Positions 22,961 through 30,989 of a stretch of DNA of 32,441 nt are shown here, piece after piece. The notes beneath the pieces were generated by a model that saw only the letters and a program-made list of their open reading frames with translations, ran no database searches and was not told the DNA's origin. How positions within the stretch are numbered: position 1 is the first letter of the stretch; each line of letters starts with the position of its first letter. This DNA comes from Rhodoferax sp. (GTDB lineage: Bacteria > Pseudomonadota > Gammaproteobacteria > Burkholderiales > Burkholderiaceae_C), in assembly GCA_030683195.1 (NCBI GenBank), contig JAUXQA010000012.1, positions 1-32,441 of the forward strand. Direction: 5' to 3'. The position numbers and the translations under genes were made by a program.

Positions 22961-25900
22961 ATGTTTCTGTCCAACTTCAGCATCAAGCGCCCCACCGCCA
23001 CCGTGGTGCTCATCATCGCCCTGATGGCCGTGGGCCTGCTGGCCATGAGCAAACTGCGTGTCAACCAGAACCCGGATGTGGAAGTACCCGGCCTGTTTGT
23101 CACCATCGCCTACCCTGGCGCCTCACCCGACACGGTGGAGCGCGAGATTGTGAACCGCATCGAAAAATCATTGCAAAGCATCTCCGGCGTGACCGAGGTG
23201 AACTCCAACTCCACCGAAGGCAGCGCCCGGTTTGACGTGCTGTTCTCGTTCAAGAAAAACATGATCGAGGCCACCGATGAGGTGCGCAACGTGATCTCCA
23301 GCGTGCGCTACAAGCTGCCCACCGAAATGCGCGAGCCGGTGGTGCGCCGCTACGACCCCTCGGCGCAACCCATCATGAACCTGGCCCTGTCCTCCAGTTC
23401 CCAAAGCCACGCCGAAATCTCGCGCCTGGCGGAAGACCTGCTGGCCGACAAGCTGCGGGGCGTGCCCGGCGTGGCCGCTGTCAACATCAGTGGCGCCCTC
23501 AAACGCGAACTGTCGGTGCTGTTGCGCTCCGAGAAGCTGCGCGAATTCAACATCTCGGTGAGCGAGGTGGTGAGCGCGTTGCGGGCCCAGAACACCAACG
23601 CCCCGGTCGGCAAGGTGCGTGGCAAACTCGACGAGGAAAGCATCCGCCTGGTGGGTCGCATCGAGTCGCCCGCCGAATTTCAAAACATCGTCATCAAACG
23701 CTTTGGCGGCCAGGTGGTGCGCCTGGGGCAGGTGGCCACCATCGAGGACGGCTTTGCCGATGTGGACAGCCTCAGCACCCGCAGTGGCAAGCCCAACGTC
23801 GGCATTCAGGTCACCCGCTCGCGGGATGCCAGCACGGTGAGCGTGGCGGCAGCCCTGCGCGGCGTGATCAAGGACGTCAACACCGGGTTGGCCAAAGACC
23901 ACCCCGGCACGCAGATTGACATCACCCGTGACGGGGGCGTGGATGCGCAGCGCAGCCTCAACAACGTGATCGAGTCCCTGATTCTGGGCGCAGTGCTAAC
24001 CATATTTGTGGTGTACGCGTTTTTGAACTCCTGGCGATCCACCTTCATCACGGCGCTGAGCTTGCCCACCTCGGTCATTGCGGCCTTCATTGCCGTGTGG
24101 CTGTGCGGATTCACCCTCAACTTCATGACCCTGCTGGGGCTCTCGCTGGCGATTGGCGTGCTGATTGACGATGCGATTGTGGTGCGCGAAAACATCGTGC
24201 GCCACATGGAGCGTGGCTCGGATCGCCGCACGGCCGCGCTGGAGGGCACGGCCGAAATCGGCATGGCGGTGGCAGCCACCACGTTCTCCATCATTGCGGT
24301 GTTCATTCCGGTGGCGTTCATGCCAGGTGTCTCGGGCGAGTGGTTCCGGCCCTTTGCCCTGACCGTGACTTGCTCGGTGCTGGTGAGTCTGGGCATCTCC
24401 TTTACCCTGGACCCCATGCTGTCGGCTTACTGGGGCGACCCCGTGGACCACCACACGGCGCCCAAAAAAGGGTTGAGTGCGGTGCTGGCGCGCTTCAATG
24501 TCTGGTTTGACCACCAGTCGGATCGCTATGGGCACGTGATTGCCTGGGCCCTGCACAACCGCCGCTGGATGACTGCCATCGCGTTGCTCAGCCTGGGGGC
24601 TGCGATCGGATTGCAGGTCAAGTGGGGCGGCACCAGCTTTCTGCCCACCGCAGACTCGGGCAACCTGATGATTGAGGTGCGCACGCCGGCCTCCTCGTCC
24701 ATTGAGTACGCGCGCCTCAAAATGGAGCGCGCCGCCGAACTGGCCCGCATGATCCCGGAAACCAGGGACACCAACAGCAACATCACGGCCAATGGCGGAC
24801 GCATTTACGTCGACATTGGCAAGCGCAACACGCGCCAGCGCAGCGCCAAGGCAATTGCCGTCGAGTTGAGGGAAAAGGTGCGCACTCTGGTGGGTGCTGA
24901 CTATGTGGTGATGGACGACCTGAACAACGGCGCACGCAAGCCGATTCAAATCGACTTCACGGGACCGGATTCCCGCAAGCTGCTGGAGATCACCAGCGCC
25001 TACATGGACCAATTGCGCTTGGTACCCGGTGCGGTCGATGTGGGACTGTCCCAACAAGACCCCAAGAAGGAACTGAAGATCGAACTCAACCGGGGACTGG
25101 CCAACTCCATCGGCATTTCAGCCAGTGACGCCGCCCAAGCCTTGCGGATCGCCTTTGCCGGCATTGAAGTGGGCGACTGGGTGGACCCCACGGGCGAGAC
25201 CCGTGATGTGGCGGTGCGCCTGCACCCCGATGACCGGGTGAAAAAAGAGAATATCGAGCGCCTGCCCATTGCCGTAACCGGCACCAACCAGATGGTTCCG
25301 CTGGACCAGATCGCCACCATCACCATGGGCAAGGGCCCCTCCGGCATCCAGCACGTCAACGGCAAACGCAACATCACCGTGTCGGCCAACGCGCAGGGCC
25401 GCTCCAACGGCGAAGTCACCGAAGACGCCCTGAAGCTGGCCAAGTCCTTCGACTATCCACCCGGCTACGGCCTGGCCCTGGGGGGCGCCGGGCAAGACCA
25501 GAAGGAGTTGTTCACCGAGATGCTGATTGCACTGCTCTCGGGCATTGGTTTGATGTACCTGATATTGGTGATCCAGTTTGGCTCGTTCACGGCGCCGCTG
25601 GCGGTGATGCTCTCCTTGCCCTTGTCCCTGATTGGCGTGGTTCTGGCGCTGCTCGTCACCGGCGGCTCATTGAACCTGATGAGCTTTATCGGCGTCATCA
25701 TGCTCATGGGCTTGGTCGCCAAAAACGCCATTTTATTGCTGGACGCCGCCCGCAAGCGCGAGGCCGAGGGTTTTGGCCGGGAAGAAGCGCTGATGCATGC
25801 CGGGCGCATGCGCCTGCGCCCGATTTTGATGACCACATTTGCCCTGATTGCCGGCATGCTGCCGGTGGCCCTGGGCCTGGGTGAAGGCGGCGAGTTCTAC

Positions 25901-26161
25901 CAGCCGCTGGCGGTGGCGATCATTGGCGGCACCATGACCTCCACCCTGCTGACCCTGCTGGTGGTCCCCACCTTTTACGACAGCATTGAAATTGCACGTG
26001 ACCGCATGGTGGCCAAGTTCCAGCGCCGGGCACAAACGGGCAATGGCCTGCTGGCCTTTTTGCAAACCCTGGCCGAGGCTGTTTTCACCCTGCTGCTGCT
26101 GCGCGTGTTGTACCGCGGGGTGGGGCAGCTCTTCAACCGCCGTGGCGCCGCGTCGTCATAG
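22961..26161 (+). CDS. RND efflux transporter permease (AcrB/MexF family)
   Basis: A 1066-residue inner-membrane pump, the usual RND length. It starts MFLSNFSIKRPTATVVL as in the HAE1 family, with two large periplasmic loops and two sets of transmembrane helices. The proton-relay pair is D403-D404 in GVLIDDAIVVREN on transmembrane helix 4. The C-terminal half repeats the fold with SFIGVIMLMGLVAKNAILLLD. Expected role is proton-driven export of drugs, solvents or metabolites with the adaptor encoded just upstream. It is convergent with the LysR gene, overlapping by 6 bases. Confidence 0.92.
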   Translation: MFLSNFSIKRPTATVVLIIALMAVGLLAMSKLRVNQNPDVEVPGLFVTIAYPGASPDTVEREIVNRIEKSLQSISGVTEVNSNSTEGSARFDVLFSFKKNMIEATDEVRNVISSVRYKLPTEMREPVVRRYDPSAQPIMNLALSSSSQSHAEISRLAEDLLADKLRGVPGVAAVNISGALKRELSVLLRSEKLREFNISVSEVVSALRAQNTNAPVGKVRGKLDEESIRLVGRIESPAEFQNIVIKRFGGQVVRLGQVATIEDGFADVDSLSTRSGKPNVGIQVTRSRDASTVSVAAALRGVIKDVNTGLAKDHPGTQIDITRDGGVDAQRSLNNVIESLILGAVLTIFVVYAFLNSWRSTFITALSLPTSVIAAFIAVWLCGFTLNFMTLLGLSLAIGVLIDDAIVVRENIVRHMERGSDRRTAALEGTAEIGMAVAATTFSIIAVFIPVAFMPGVSGEWFRPFALTVTCSVLVSLGISFTLDPMLSAYWGDPVDHHTAPKKGLSAVLARFNVWFDHQSDRYGHVIAWALHNRRWMTAIALLSLGAAIGLQVKWGGTSFLPTADSGNLMIEVRTPASSSIEYARLKMERAAELARMIPETRDTNSNITANGGRIYVDIGKRNTRQRSAKAIAVELREKVRTLVGADYVVMDDLNNGARKPIQIDFTGPDSRKLLEITSAYMDQLRLVPGAVDVGLSQQDPKKELKIELNRGLANSIGISASDAAQALRIAFAGIEVGDWVDPTGETRDVAVRLHPDDRVKKENIERLPIAVTGTNQMVPLDQIATITMGKGPSGIQHVNGKRNITVSANAQGRSNGEVTEDALKLAKSFDYPPGYGLALGGAGQDQKELFTEMLIALLSGIGLMYLILVIQFGSFTAPLAVMLSLPLSLIGVVLALLVTGGSLNLMSFIGVIMLMGLVAKNAILLLDAARKREAEGFGREEALMHAGRMRLRPILMTTFALIAGMLPVALGLGEGGEFYQPLAVAIIGGTMTSTLLTLLVVPTFYDSIEIARDRMVAKFQRRAQTGNGLLAFLQTLAEAVFTLLLLRVLYRGVGQLFNRRGAASS

Positions 26162-27070
26162 TGCCCGAGGCAAAGCCTCGGCCAAAAAGTCAAACACCGT
26201 CCGAATGCGCTGGCTGGTCCGGATTTCGCGGTGCACCGCCAGCCACATCGGCAGCGGCGGGATGCTCAATAACCCCGGCAGCACCCGCAGCACATCGGGA
26301 TCGGTTCTCGCCAGGTAGTCAGCACAAAACCCCACACCCAACCCGGCGCGAACGGCCTGCCATTGCACGATGAAATCGTCGCTGCGCAGCACAAAGGCGT
26401 CGCGCGTCACGGGGAAACCCATGGCCTGAAAACCTTGCAGGATCGCGTTATCGGTGTCGCTGCCAATCAGGTCGTGCTGCAGCAGATCGGCGGGCGCTCT
26501 CAAGGCACCGTGGCGCGCAAGGTAACTGCGGTGCGCATAAGCGCCCAGACTCACGTCGCCGAGCTTGCGCGCCACCAGCGACGCCTGCTCGGGCCGCACC
26601 ATGCGCACGGCAATGTCGGCCTCGCGGCGCAACAGGTTGCTGACTTGGTTGCTGGACACCAGCTCCACCTGAATCTCGGGCAGCGCCAGACGCAATTGCG
26701 CCAGTACCGGCGGTATCAGGACGACCGCCACCGGCACGCTGGCCGTGATGCGCACCGTGCCGCTGGTTTGCGTTTGTGCGCCCGACAAGGTGCGTGACAG
26801 TTGCAGCGCGCCCGCCTCCATGCCGCGCGCCGCCACGGCGAGTTGCAGCGCCATGGCGGTAGGCACCAGCCCGCGACCTGTACGCTCAAACAAGACCACA
26901 CCAAGCTGGCTCTCCAACTCAGCCACGTGCCGACCCACGGTGGGCTGGCTCATCTGCAAGACGCGCGCGGCACCCAGCAGGCTGCCTTGGTCAAGGGCGG
27001 TCAAAAAGGAGCGAATCAGGCCCCAGTCAAAATTTTGCAATTTGGGCGGCTGGTGATCGGAGGTATTCAT
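26156..27070 (-). CDS. LysR-family transcriptional regulator
   Basis: A 304-residue regulator. The winged helix-turn-helix covers about residues 14-73 (FLTALDQGSLLGAARVLQMSQPTVGRHVAELESQLGVVLF; key positions S-Q-P-T in the recognition helix), followed by a linker helix and a periplasmic-binding-like effector domain. It is divergent from the nitroreductase-like gene with 87 bases between starts, so it most likely controls that gene and itself. Its last codons contain a perfect hairpin (26165-26181) that could also end the convergent RND transcript. Confidence 0.9.
   Translation of the reverse strand: MNTSDHQPPKLQNFDWGLIRSFLTALDQGSLLGAARVLQMSQPTVGRHVAELESQLGVVLFERTGRGLVPTAMALQLAVAARGMEAGALQLSRTLSGAQTQTSGTVRITASVPVAVVLIPPVLAQLRLALPEIQVELVSSNQVSNLLRREADIAVRMVRPEQASLVARKLGDVSLGAYAHRSYLARHGALRAPADLLQHDLIGSDTDNAILQGFQAMGFPVTRDAFVLRSDDFIVQWQAVRAGLGVGFCADYLARTDPDVLRVLPGLLSIPPLPMWLAVHREIRTSQRIRTVFDFLAEALPRAL
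26165..26181. terminator. Hairpin at the convergent RND/LysR junction
   Basis: CCGAGGC AAA GCCTCGG is a perfect 7-bp stem with a 3-base loop, 3 bases after the RND permease stop and inside the last codons of the LysR gene. AAAAAG follows on the plus strand, giving a short T-run on the minus strand upstream of the hairpin only. It may weakly terminate the RND transcript. Confidence 0.4.
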
Positions 27071-27100
27071 TGATGGATATCAGGTATGGCTATTTATGCA

Positions 27101-27130
27101 ATTGTGTCGCGAGCGCTTCGTTTGCACAAT
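27101..27130. promoter_or_regulatory. Dyad in the LysR/nitroreductase divergent promoter
   Basis: ATTGTG at 27101 and CACAAT at 27125 are inverted copies separated by 18 bases in the intergenic region. LysR regulators bind dyads in such positions, but their typical T-N11-A spacing is shorter, so this is only a candidate operator. Confidence 0.35.
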
Positions 27131-27157
27131 CAAGGCATCGCACCCAGGGAGAACACC

Positions 27158-28333
27158 ATGCAACGCAGAAACTTCATTCGCCTGACCGGGGGCGGCGTCA
27201 TTGCCGCCGCCACCTTGAGCACCGCCGGACTCACGGGCTGCGCCCCAGGCATGCCACCCGAAGCCGTTGAGGCCTGGCGCGGTCCATCGCCCGACCTGGC
27301 AACCACAGATGTGCGCCGCTGGCTGCTGAGCTACGCGATTTTGGCGCCGCACTCGCATAACCTGCAGTCCTGGATCGTGGACCTGAGCACGCCCAACGAG
27401 ATCTTGCTGCGCTGCGACTTGAAGCGCCTGCTGCCCCAGACCGACCCGCTGTCGCGCCAGATCATGATGAGCCACGGCACCTTTCTGGAGCTACTTGATT
27501 TGGCCGCCAAAGAGCGCGGCCTGCGGGCCGACATCAGCTTGTTCCCGGAAGGCGCCTTTGGCCCGGAGCAGCTTGACACCCGCCCGGTGGCCCGCATCCG
27601 CCTGACGCCTGACGCTTCTGTGCAAAAAGACCCGCTGTTTTCCCAAGTGCTGCTGCGCCACACCAACCGCAGCGCCTACGATATGAGCCGCCCGGTGCCC
27701 GTCGCCGCATGGCAGGCCATGGCTGACGCCGCCAAGCCTTATGCCCTGCAATTTGGCCAGGTGGGCACGGACCAGGCTGAACTCATGACAAAGCACCGTC
27801 TGATTGCCGCCGAGGCCTGGCGCATTGAGCTGACCACGCCACGCACCATCATGGAGTCTTTTGACGTGCTGCGGGTGGGCGCGAAGGAGATTGAGCAGCA
27901 CCGTGATGGCCTCTCGCTGCTCGACGCCAAGGTGGTCTGGCTCAACCGCCTGGGCCTGTTTGACCGCAGCAAGGCCCCGGCGCCGGAGGACTTCGCCACC
28001 ACCAGCCAGATCAAGTCCTTTGGTGTGAATCTGGACGCCACGCCCGGCTTTTTGTGGATGGTGACCGAGGGCAATGACCGCGCCACCCAGATCAACGCCG
28101 GGCGGGCCTACGCCCGCGTCCAACTCGCCGCCACGGCGCAGGGGCTGGTGATGCAACCGCTCTCACAAGCGCTGCAGGAATACCCGGAGCAGAAAAAACC
28201 GTATGCCGACATCCACGCCCTGACCGGCGCCACCCGTCCGGGCAAGACGGTGCAAATGTGGGCCCGGGTGGGCTACGCGCCAGCCGCCTCGCCAGCCCCG
28301 CGTCGGCGCCTGCAGGACTTTATTCAGACCTGA
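27158..28333 (+). CDS. Tat-exported nitroreductase-like (Acg-family) protein, putative lipoprotein
   Basis: A 391-residue protein. A twin-arginine signal is visible (QRRNFIRLTGGG), followed by a lipobox LTGC with C28, so it may be a Tat-dependent lipoprotein. The mature part matches nitroreductase-fold proteins of the Acg type: LLSYAILAPHSHNLQSW near residue 60 is the FMN-binding start, with RHTNRSAYDMSRPV further on and GLVMQPLSQALQEYPE near the end. It probably binds FMN; substrate unknown. The ATG at 27158 has AGGGAGA ten bases upstream and begins the Tat motif; longer frames are unlikely. It is divergent from, and probably regulated by, the LysR gene. Confidence 0.85.
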   Translation: MQRRNFIRLTGGGVIAAATLSTAGLTGCAPGMPPEAVEAWRGPSPDLATTDVRRWLLSYAILAPHSHNLQSWIVDLSTPNEILLRCDLKRLLPQTDPLSRQIMMSHGTFLELLDLAAKERGLRADISLFPEGAFGPEQLDTRPVARIRLTPDASVQKDPLFSQVLLRHTNRSAYDMSRPVPVAAWQAMADAAKPYALQFGQVGTDQAELMTKHRLIAAEAWRIELTTPRTIMESFDVLRVGAKEIEQHRDGLSLLDAKVVWLNRLGLFDRSKAPAPEDFATTSQIKSFGVNLDATPGFLWMVTEGNDRATQINAGRAYARVQLAATAQGLVMQPLSQALQEYPEQKKPYADIHALTGATRPGKTVQMWARVGYAPAASPAPRRRLQDFIQT

Positions 28334-28870
28334 GGCTTGGTCCGGATCAGCGCAGCCGACTGTGGCCAAGTCGTCCACCCTGACGTCCAAGCCTTGCACC
28401 ACAGGCGGGCTGCGCGGGCCAGAAATATTCCGCTGAAGGTACCGTACACCGCACCAAGGCACACGCCGAAGTTGGCGTTGCGGGCCAGAGCGGGCGACAG
28501 GCTGGTGGCTACGCCAACCCCGTACTTGGTGAGGAAAATGCCCATGATGAGCATCAGTGGCACCCAACTGCCGGGCATCGTGAAGCGGCGCTCCAACGGG
28601 TTGTAGAGCGTGCCATTTGGCAACGGCCGCTGCAACACCAGGGTGCCGGCGACACCTGCGGCGCCCAGCCACGCCATCAAGACCCAGGGTGCGGCGCCAA
28701 AGGCAGTCACCGTTCCAAGCAGCGACAGTCCGGTCATCGCCACAGGCATGAGGGTGATCCGTTTGAGCGATGCCGTGCGCGTGACCGTCTGCGTGTAGCC
28801 CAGCCACAGCAGTGCGAGCAGAAGAATCCAGACCCAGCGGGGGGGGGTTGGCGAGAATTTGGTAGCGCAT
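28324..28870 (-). pseudogene. DUF6622-like membrane protein with a frameshift at a G9/C9 tract
   Basis: On the minus strand an ATG at 28870 opens with MRYQILAN and then enters a run of nine C (28839-28847 on the plus strand as G9). In the ATG frame the protein becomes unrelated proline/glycine/histidine-rich sequence. One C fewer would continue as ...PPRWVWILLLALLWLGYTQ and on through a good multi-helix membrane protein of about 180 residues (MPVAMTGLSLLG, GTLVLQRPL, MPGSWVPLMLIMGIFLTKYGV). That architecture, with the short N-terminal WVW-containing helix, resembles the DUF6622 family. So the gene is broken, phase-variable, or miscalled by one base. Its 3' end overlaps the nitroreductase-like gene by 10 bases. 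Confidence 0.7.
28839..28847. repeat. Poly-G9 (poly-C9) homopolymer inside a coding region
   Basis: Nine consecutive G on the plus strand, 23 bases into the reading frame of the membrane-protein gene. A length of 8 restores the frame. Such tracts near start codons are typical phase-variation switches and also typical sequencing-error sites. Confidence 0.8.
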
Positions 28871-29072
28871 AGTGGGGCCTGATGAGGTGATGGGATGCCC
28901 GAACTGTGCTCGGTGCACGCCCAAACCGCGATCACTTTGAGACCAAACGCCGGATACCGGGTGCGAAACGCAGCGCTGTTCTGGTTCTATCGACACCCTC
29001 CGCGAAACTACGGTCATCGCCGCTTTCACACTTGGTTATCTCGAATTTTGAGGTGATACAACGGTAAATTTA

Positions 29073-29395
29073 ATGATGTTGAAAGCTGTCGCTGCGACCG
29101 TTCTTGTTTGTTTTTGAGCGCTTGCGCAACGCCAACAGTAGTTCAAACCAAACAATCCCGTGACTCGGATTTATCCTGCGTCCATTTCAAAGATGCGTAT
29201 GCGGAAGCGCAAGATTTTGAAAGTAAGGCTCGCAAAGAACGCGGTGTTACTGGCACCGATGTCGCAGCGGTCATTTTGTTTTGTCCTGCGATGATCGGGA
29301 CTTACAAGAACACCGAGAAAGCGATTGACGCTGCAAAGGATCGCCAAAAACACCTTGAGAGAATTTCCAGCGATAAGAAGTGCGCGCAGCTTTGA
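29073..29395 (+). pseudogene. Small lipoprotein with a frameshift at a T5 tract
   Basis: ATGATG at 29073 starts MMLKAVAATVLVCF and then meets TGA at 29115. The frame shifted by one continues from 29108 as FLSACATPTVVQTKQSRD to a stop at 29395. Joining the two with one extra T in the run 29111-29115 would give a perfect lipoprotein signal (VLVCFLSAC, lipobox LSAC) and a 107-residue protein containing GVTGTDVAAVILFCP and GTYKNTEKAIDAAKDRQKHL, a pattern I associate with small proteobacterial lipoproteins. The intact signal peptide split exactly at a homopolymer strongly suggests a recent mutation or base-calling error. Without the shift, translation could only start at TTG 29108 and would lack a signal peptide. 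Confidence 0.7.
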
Positions 29396-29673
29396 GGCAA
29401 TTTGAAGCAAGCAAGCAAGACCTGATTTCTTGCATGTTTTTCCGGGGCGGTCGATTGACTGCGAGCCACTGCCGGACGGCAGCGTGCACGTGGTCGCAAA
29501 CCAGCCCAAAACGCCCGCCATTAACCGGTTTTTAAATTTTTTGGCACGGGAATGTGTGGCAAGACCACTGAAGATCTCTTCAATAAGACGCGCGGCGAAG
29601 GTTGGAACCCATGATCAGTGCTGGTTCAAGGTGTCGGCAAGGCTGGGGCTCAGCACGGGCGCGACGTTCCCGG
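29396..29673. other. 278-base stretch without a recognisable gene
   Basis: Contains a short AGCA-type tandem run (29405-29417) and an AT-rich patch (29530-29542). A frame at 29430-29822 exists but runs antisense through the RlpA gene and has no recognisable protein features. It lies downstream of both the broken lipoprotein gene and the RlpA gene, so it is a convergent 3' region. Confidence 0.5.
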
Positions 29674-30225
29674 TCATGGGGGGCTTCCCAACCGCCGGTC
29701 GTATTCGGTCAATGGTTCGATCTCAACCTCGGCACCTCCCAGCGCCACCAGGCCGATTCGTTCGGCCGCAGCGTGGCTCAAATCCAGCACGCGCCCCGGG
29801 TGAAACGGACCCCGGTCAGTGATGCGCACAATCACCTCCTCGCCGCTGGCTACCCTGCGCACGCGCACATAGCTGTGAAAGGGCAAGGTCCGGTGGGCAG
29901 CGGTAAAGCCCGAGGCGCTAAAACGCTCGCCGCTGGCCGTGCGTTGGCCATTGAATTTTTTGCCATACCAGGACGCCCGGCCCCGCTGATTCAAGGGCAC
30001 ATCGGCCACCCGGGGTGGCGGCGTTTGATCAAGGAGTGGAACGTCTGCGCCCTTGTCGGCCGATGCAAGGGCTTGCACCGGAAGTTGCGGCGCGGCTGGC
30101 AAGTCCTTCGTCAAGTTGGGCTGCGCCAGGCTCGCGGGCGGCAGTGAGCCGGGAGGGGGTGTCATGCAACCCACCAGAGTGAGCACACCCAGAGCCACTG
30201 CCAGCTTGACGCACCAAAGTGTCAT
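29674..30225 (-). CDS. rlpA: RlpA-like septal ring lytic transglycosylase lipoprotein
   Basis: A 183-residue lipoprotein: signal ending in LVGC with C20 as lipid site, a proline-rich linker (residues about 22-75), then a double-psi beta-barrel domain with the RlpA signature RGRASWYGKKFNGQRTASGE, the AHRTLPF loop and VRITDRGPFHPGRVLDLS. RlpA proteins act on peptidoglycan with stripped stem peptides, often at the septum. There is no C-terminal SPOR domain, so septal targeting is uncertain. I chose the ATG at 30225; the longer frame begins with TTG and would put a charged tail before the signal peptide. Confidence 0.88.
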   Translation of the reverse strand: MTLWCVKLAVALGVLTLVGCMTPPPGSLPPASLAQPNLTKDLPAAPQLPVQALASADKGADVPLLDQTPPPRVADVPLNQRGRASWYGKKFNGQRTASGERFSASGFTAAHRTLPFHSYVRVRRVASGEEVIVRITDRGPFHPGRVLDLSHAAAERIGLVALGGAEVEIEPLTEYDRRLGSPP

Positions 30226-30318
30226 CCGTGGAGTTGGCAATGTGCAGGGCCTACGCAAGGGGCGTATTTAACTGACACGTCGGCAATACGCTGCAGCGGG
30301 GTTTGAAGAAAGTGGTCG

Positions 30319-30513
30319 TTGAGAGTCATGCCGGAGACGAACACCCCCAACCTGCTCGCGCTGGCGATTGCCGGGCTGGTTTTGCGACAGCGTGAACGTC
30401 GAGTCGTGAACGCGGCCTGGCGGCTCGGAGGCAACGACACAAGGGCGGAGCGATTGAAGGTGACCATGGATGAACCTGAGCAGTCTTATCTCAGCAACTC
30501 AGCCAGCCTGTAA
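30319..30513 (+). other. Short open frame with a PEP-CTERM-like tail, probably a remnant
   Basis: The plus-strand frame reads PETNTPNLLALAIAGLVLRQRERR starting at about residue 5 (shown here as PET, a hydrophobic LLALAIAGLVL stretch, then RQRERR). This resembles a PEP-CTERM sorting tail (proline-glutamate, hydrophobic helix, arginine cluster), but no preceding domain exists, translation would continue 37 residues past the arginines, and no ribosome site is seen. I treat it as a decayed fragment or coincidence. Confidence 0.2.
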
Positions 30514-30989
30514 AAGGCATGGTGCACGGTGGCCGCCCGCACCGCTGCACGGTCGCCCTCAAAATGGCACTTTTCAGTTACCACCTGCCCCGGCACAGCA
30601 AAGCCGAACCAGACCGTGCCCACCGGTTTGGCCGGGCTGCCACCGGTCGGCCCCGCCACGCCGGTGACGGCCACGGCCACTTGGGCGTGCGAGTGAGCCA
30701 GCGCGCCGACCACCATCGCCCGCGCCACGCCTTCGCACACGGCGCCTGCCCGGCGCAACAGCCTCGCCTCCACCCCCAGCAGCTCCATCTTGGCGTCGTT
30801 GGAGTAGGTGACAAACCCGCGCTCAAACCACACGCTGGACCCAGCCAGATCGGTACAAGCGGCTGAAATCAAGCCGCCCGTACAACTCTCGGCGGTTACC
30901 AGCTTTAATTCTCTTTTGATAAGCAAATCAGCCACTAGCCGGCATAAATCATCGGTGGAGGTTGTCGTTTTTAATAGCAAATCAGTCAT
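30486..30989 (-). CDS. pncC: Nicotinamide-nucleotide amidohydrolase PncC (CinA C-terminal domain family)
   Basis: A 167-residue stand-alone CinA C-terminal domain. Signatures: TAESCTGGLISA (S35), SSVWFERGFVTYSNDAK and VTGVAGPTGGSPAKPVGTVWFGF. The family deamidates nicotinamide mononucleotide to nicotinate mononucleotide in pyridine-nucleotide recycling. I chose the ATG at 30989, which overlaps the upstream pgpA stop (ATGA) and has GGAG nine bases before it; an ATG at 31004 would add MEIFY. The first 35 codons are distinctly AT-rich and contain a 54-bp-spaced direct repeat (agcaaatcag on the plus strand at 30922 and 30976), and the N-terminus is several residues longer than in E. coli. Confidence 0.88.
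   Translation of the reverse strand: MTDLLLKTTTSTDDLCRLVADLLIKRELKLVTAESCTGGLISAACTDLAGSSVWFERGFVTYSNDAKMELLGVEARLLRRAGAVCEGVARAMVVGALAHSHAQVAVAVTGVAGPTGGSPAKPVGTVWFGFAVPGQVVTEKCHFEGDRAAVRAATVHHAFYRLAELLR

Noticed and set aside
28163-29029. 288-residue minus-strand open frame
   Set aside because: Only the short piece from ATG 28870 to the G9 tract looks real; beyond it the reading is out of frame with the membrane protein and overlaps the nitroreductase-like gene.
29430-29822. 130-residue plus-strand frame after the broken lipoprotein gene
   Set aside because: Its second half is antisense to rlpA and its first half has no family features; no ribosome site.
30222-30467. 81-residue minus-strand frame ending in ATGA at the rlpA start
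   Set aside because: The overlap looks like coupling, but the sequence has no recognisable features, mixed codon use and no convincing ribosome site.
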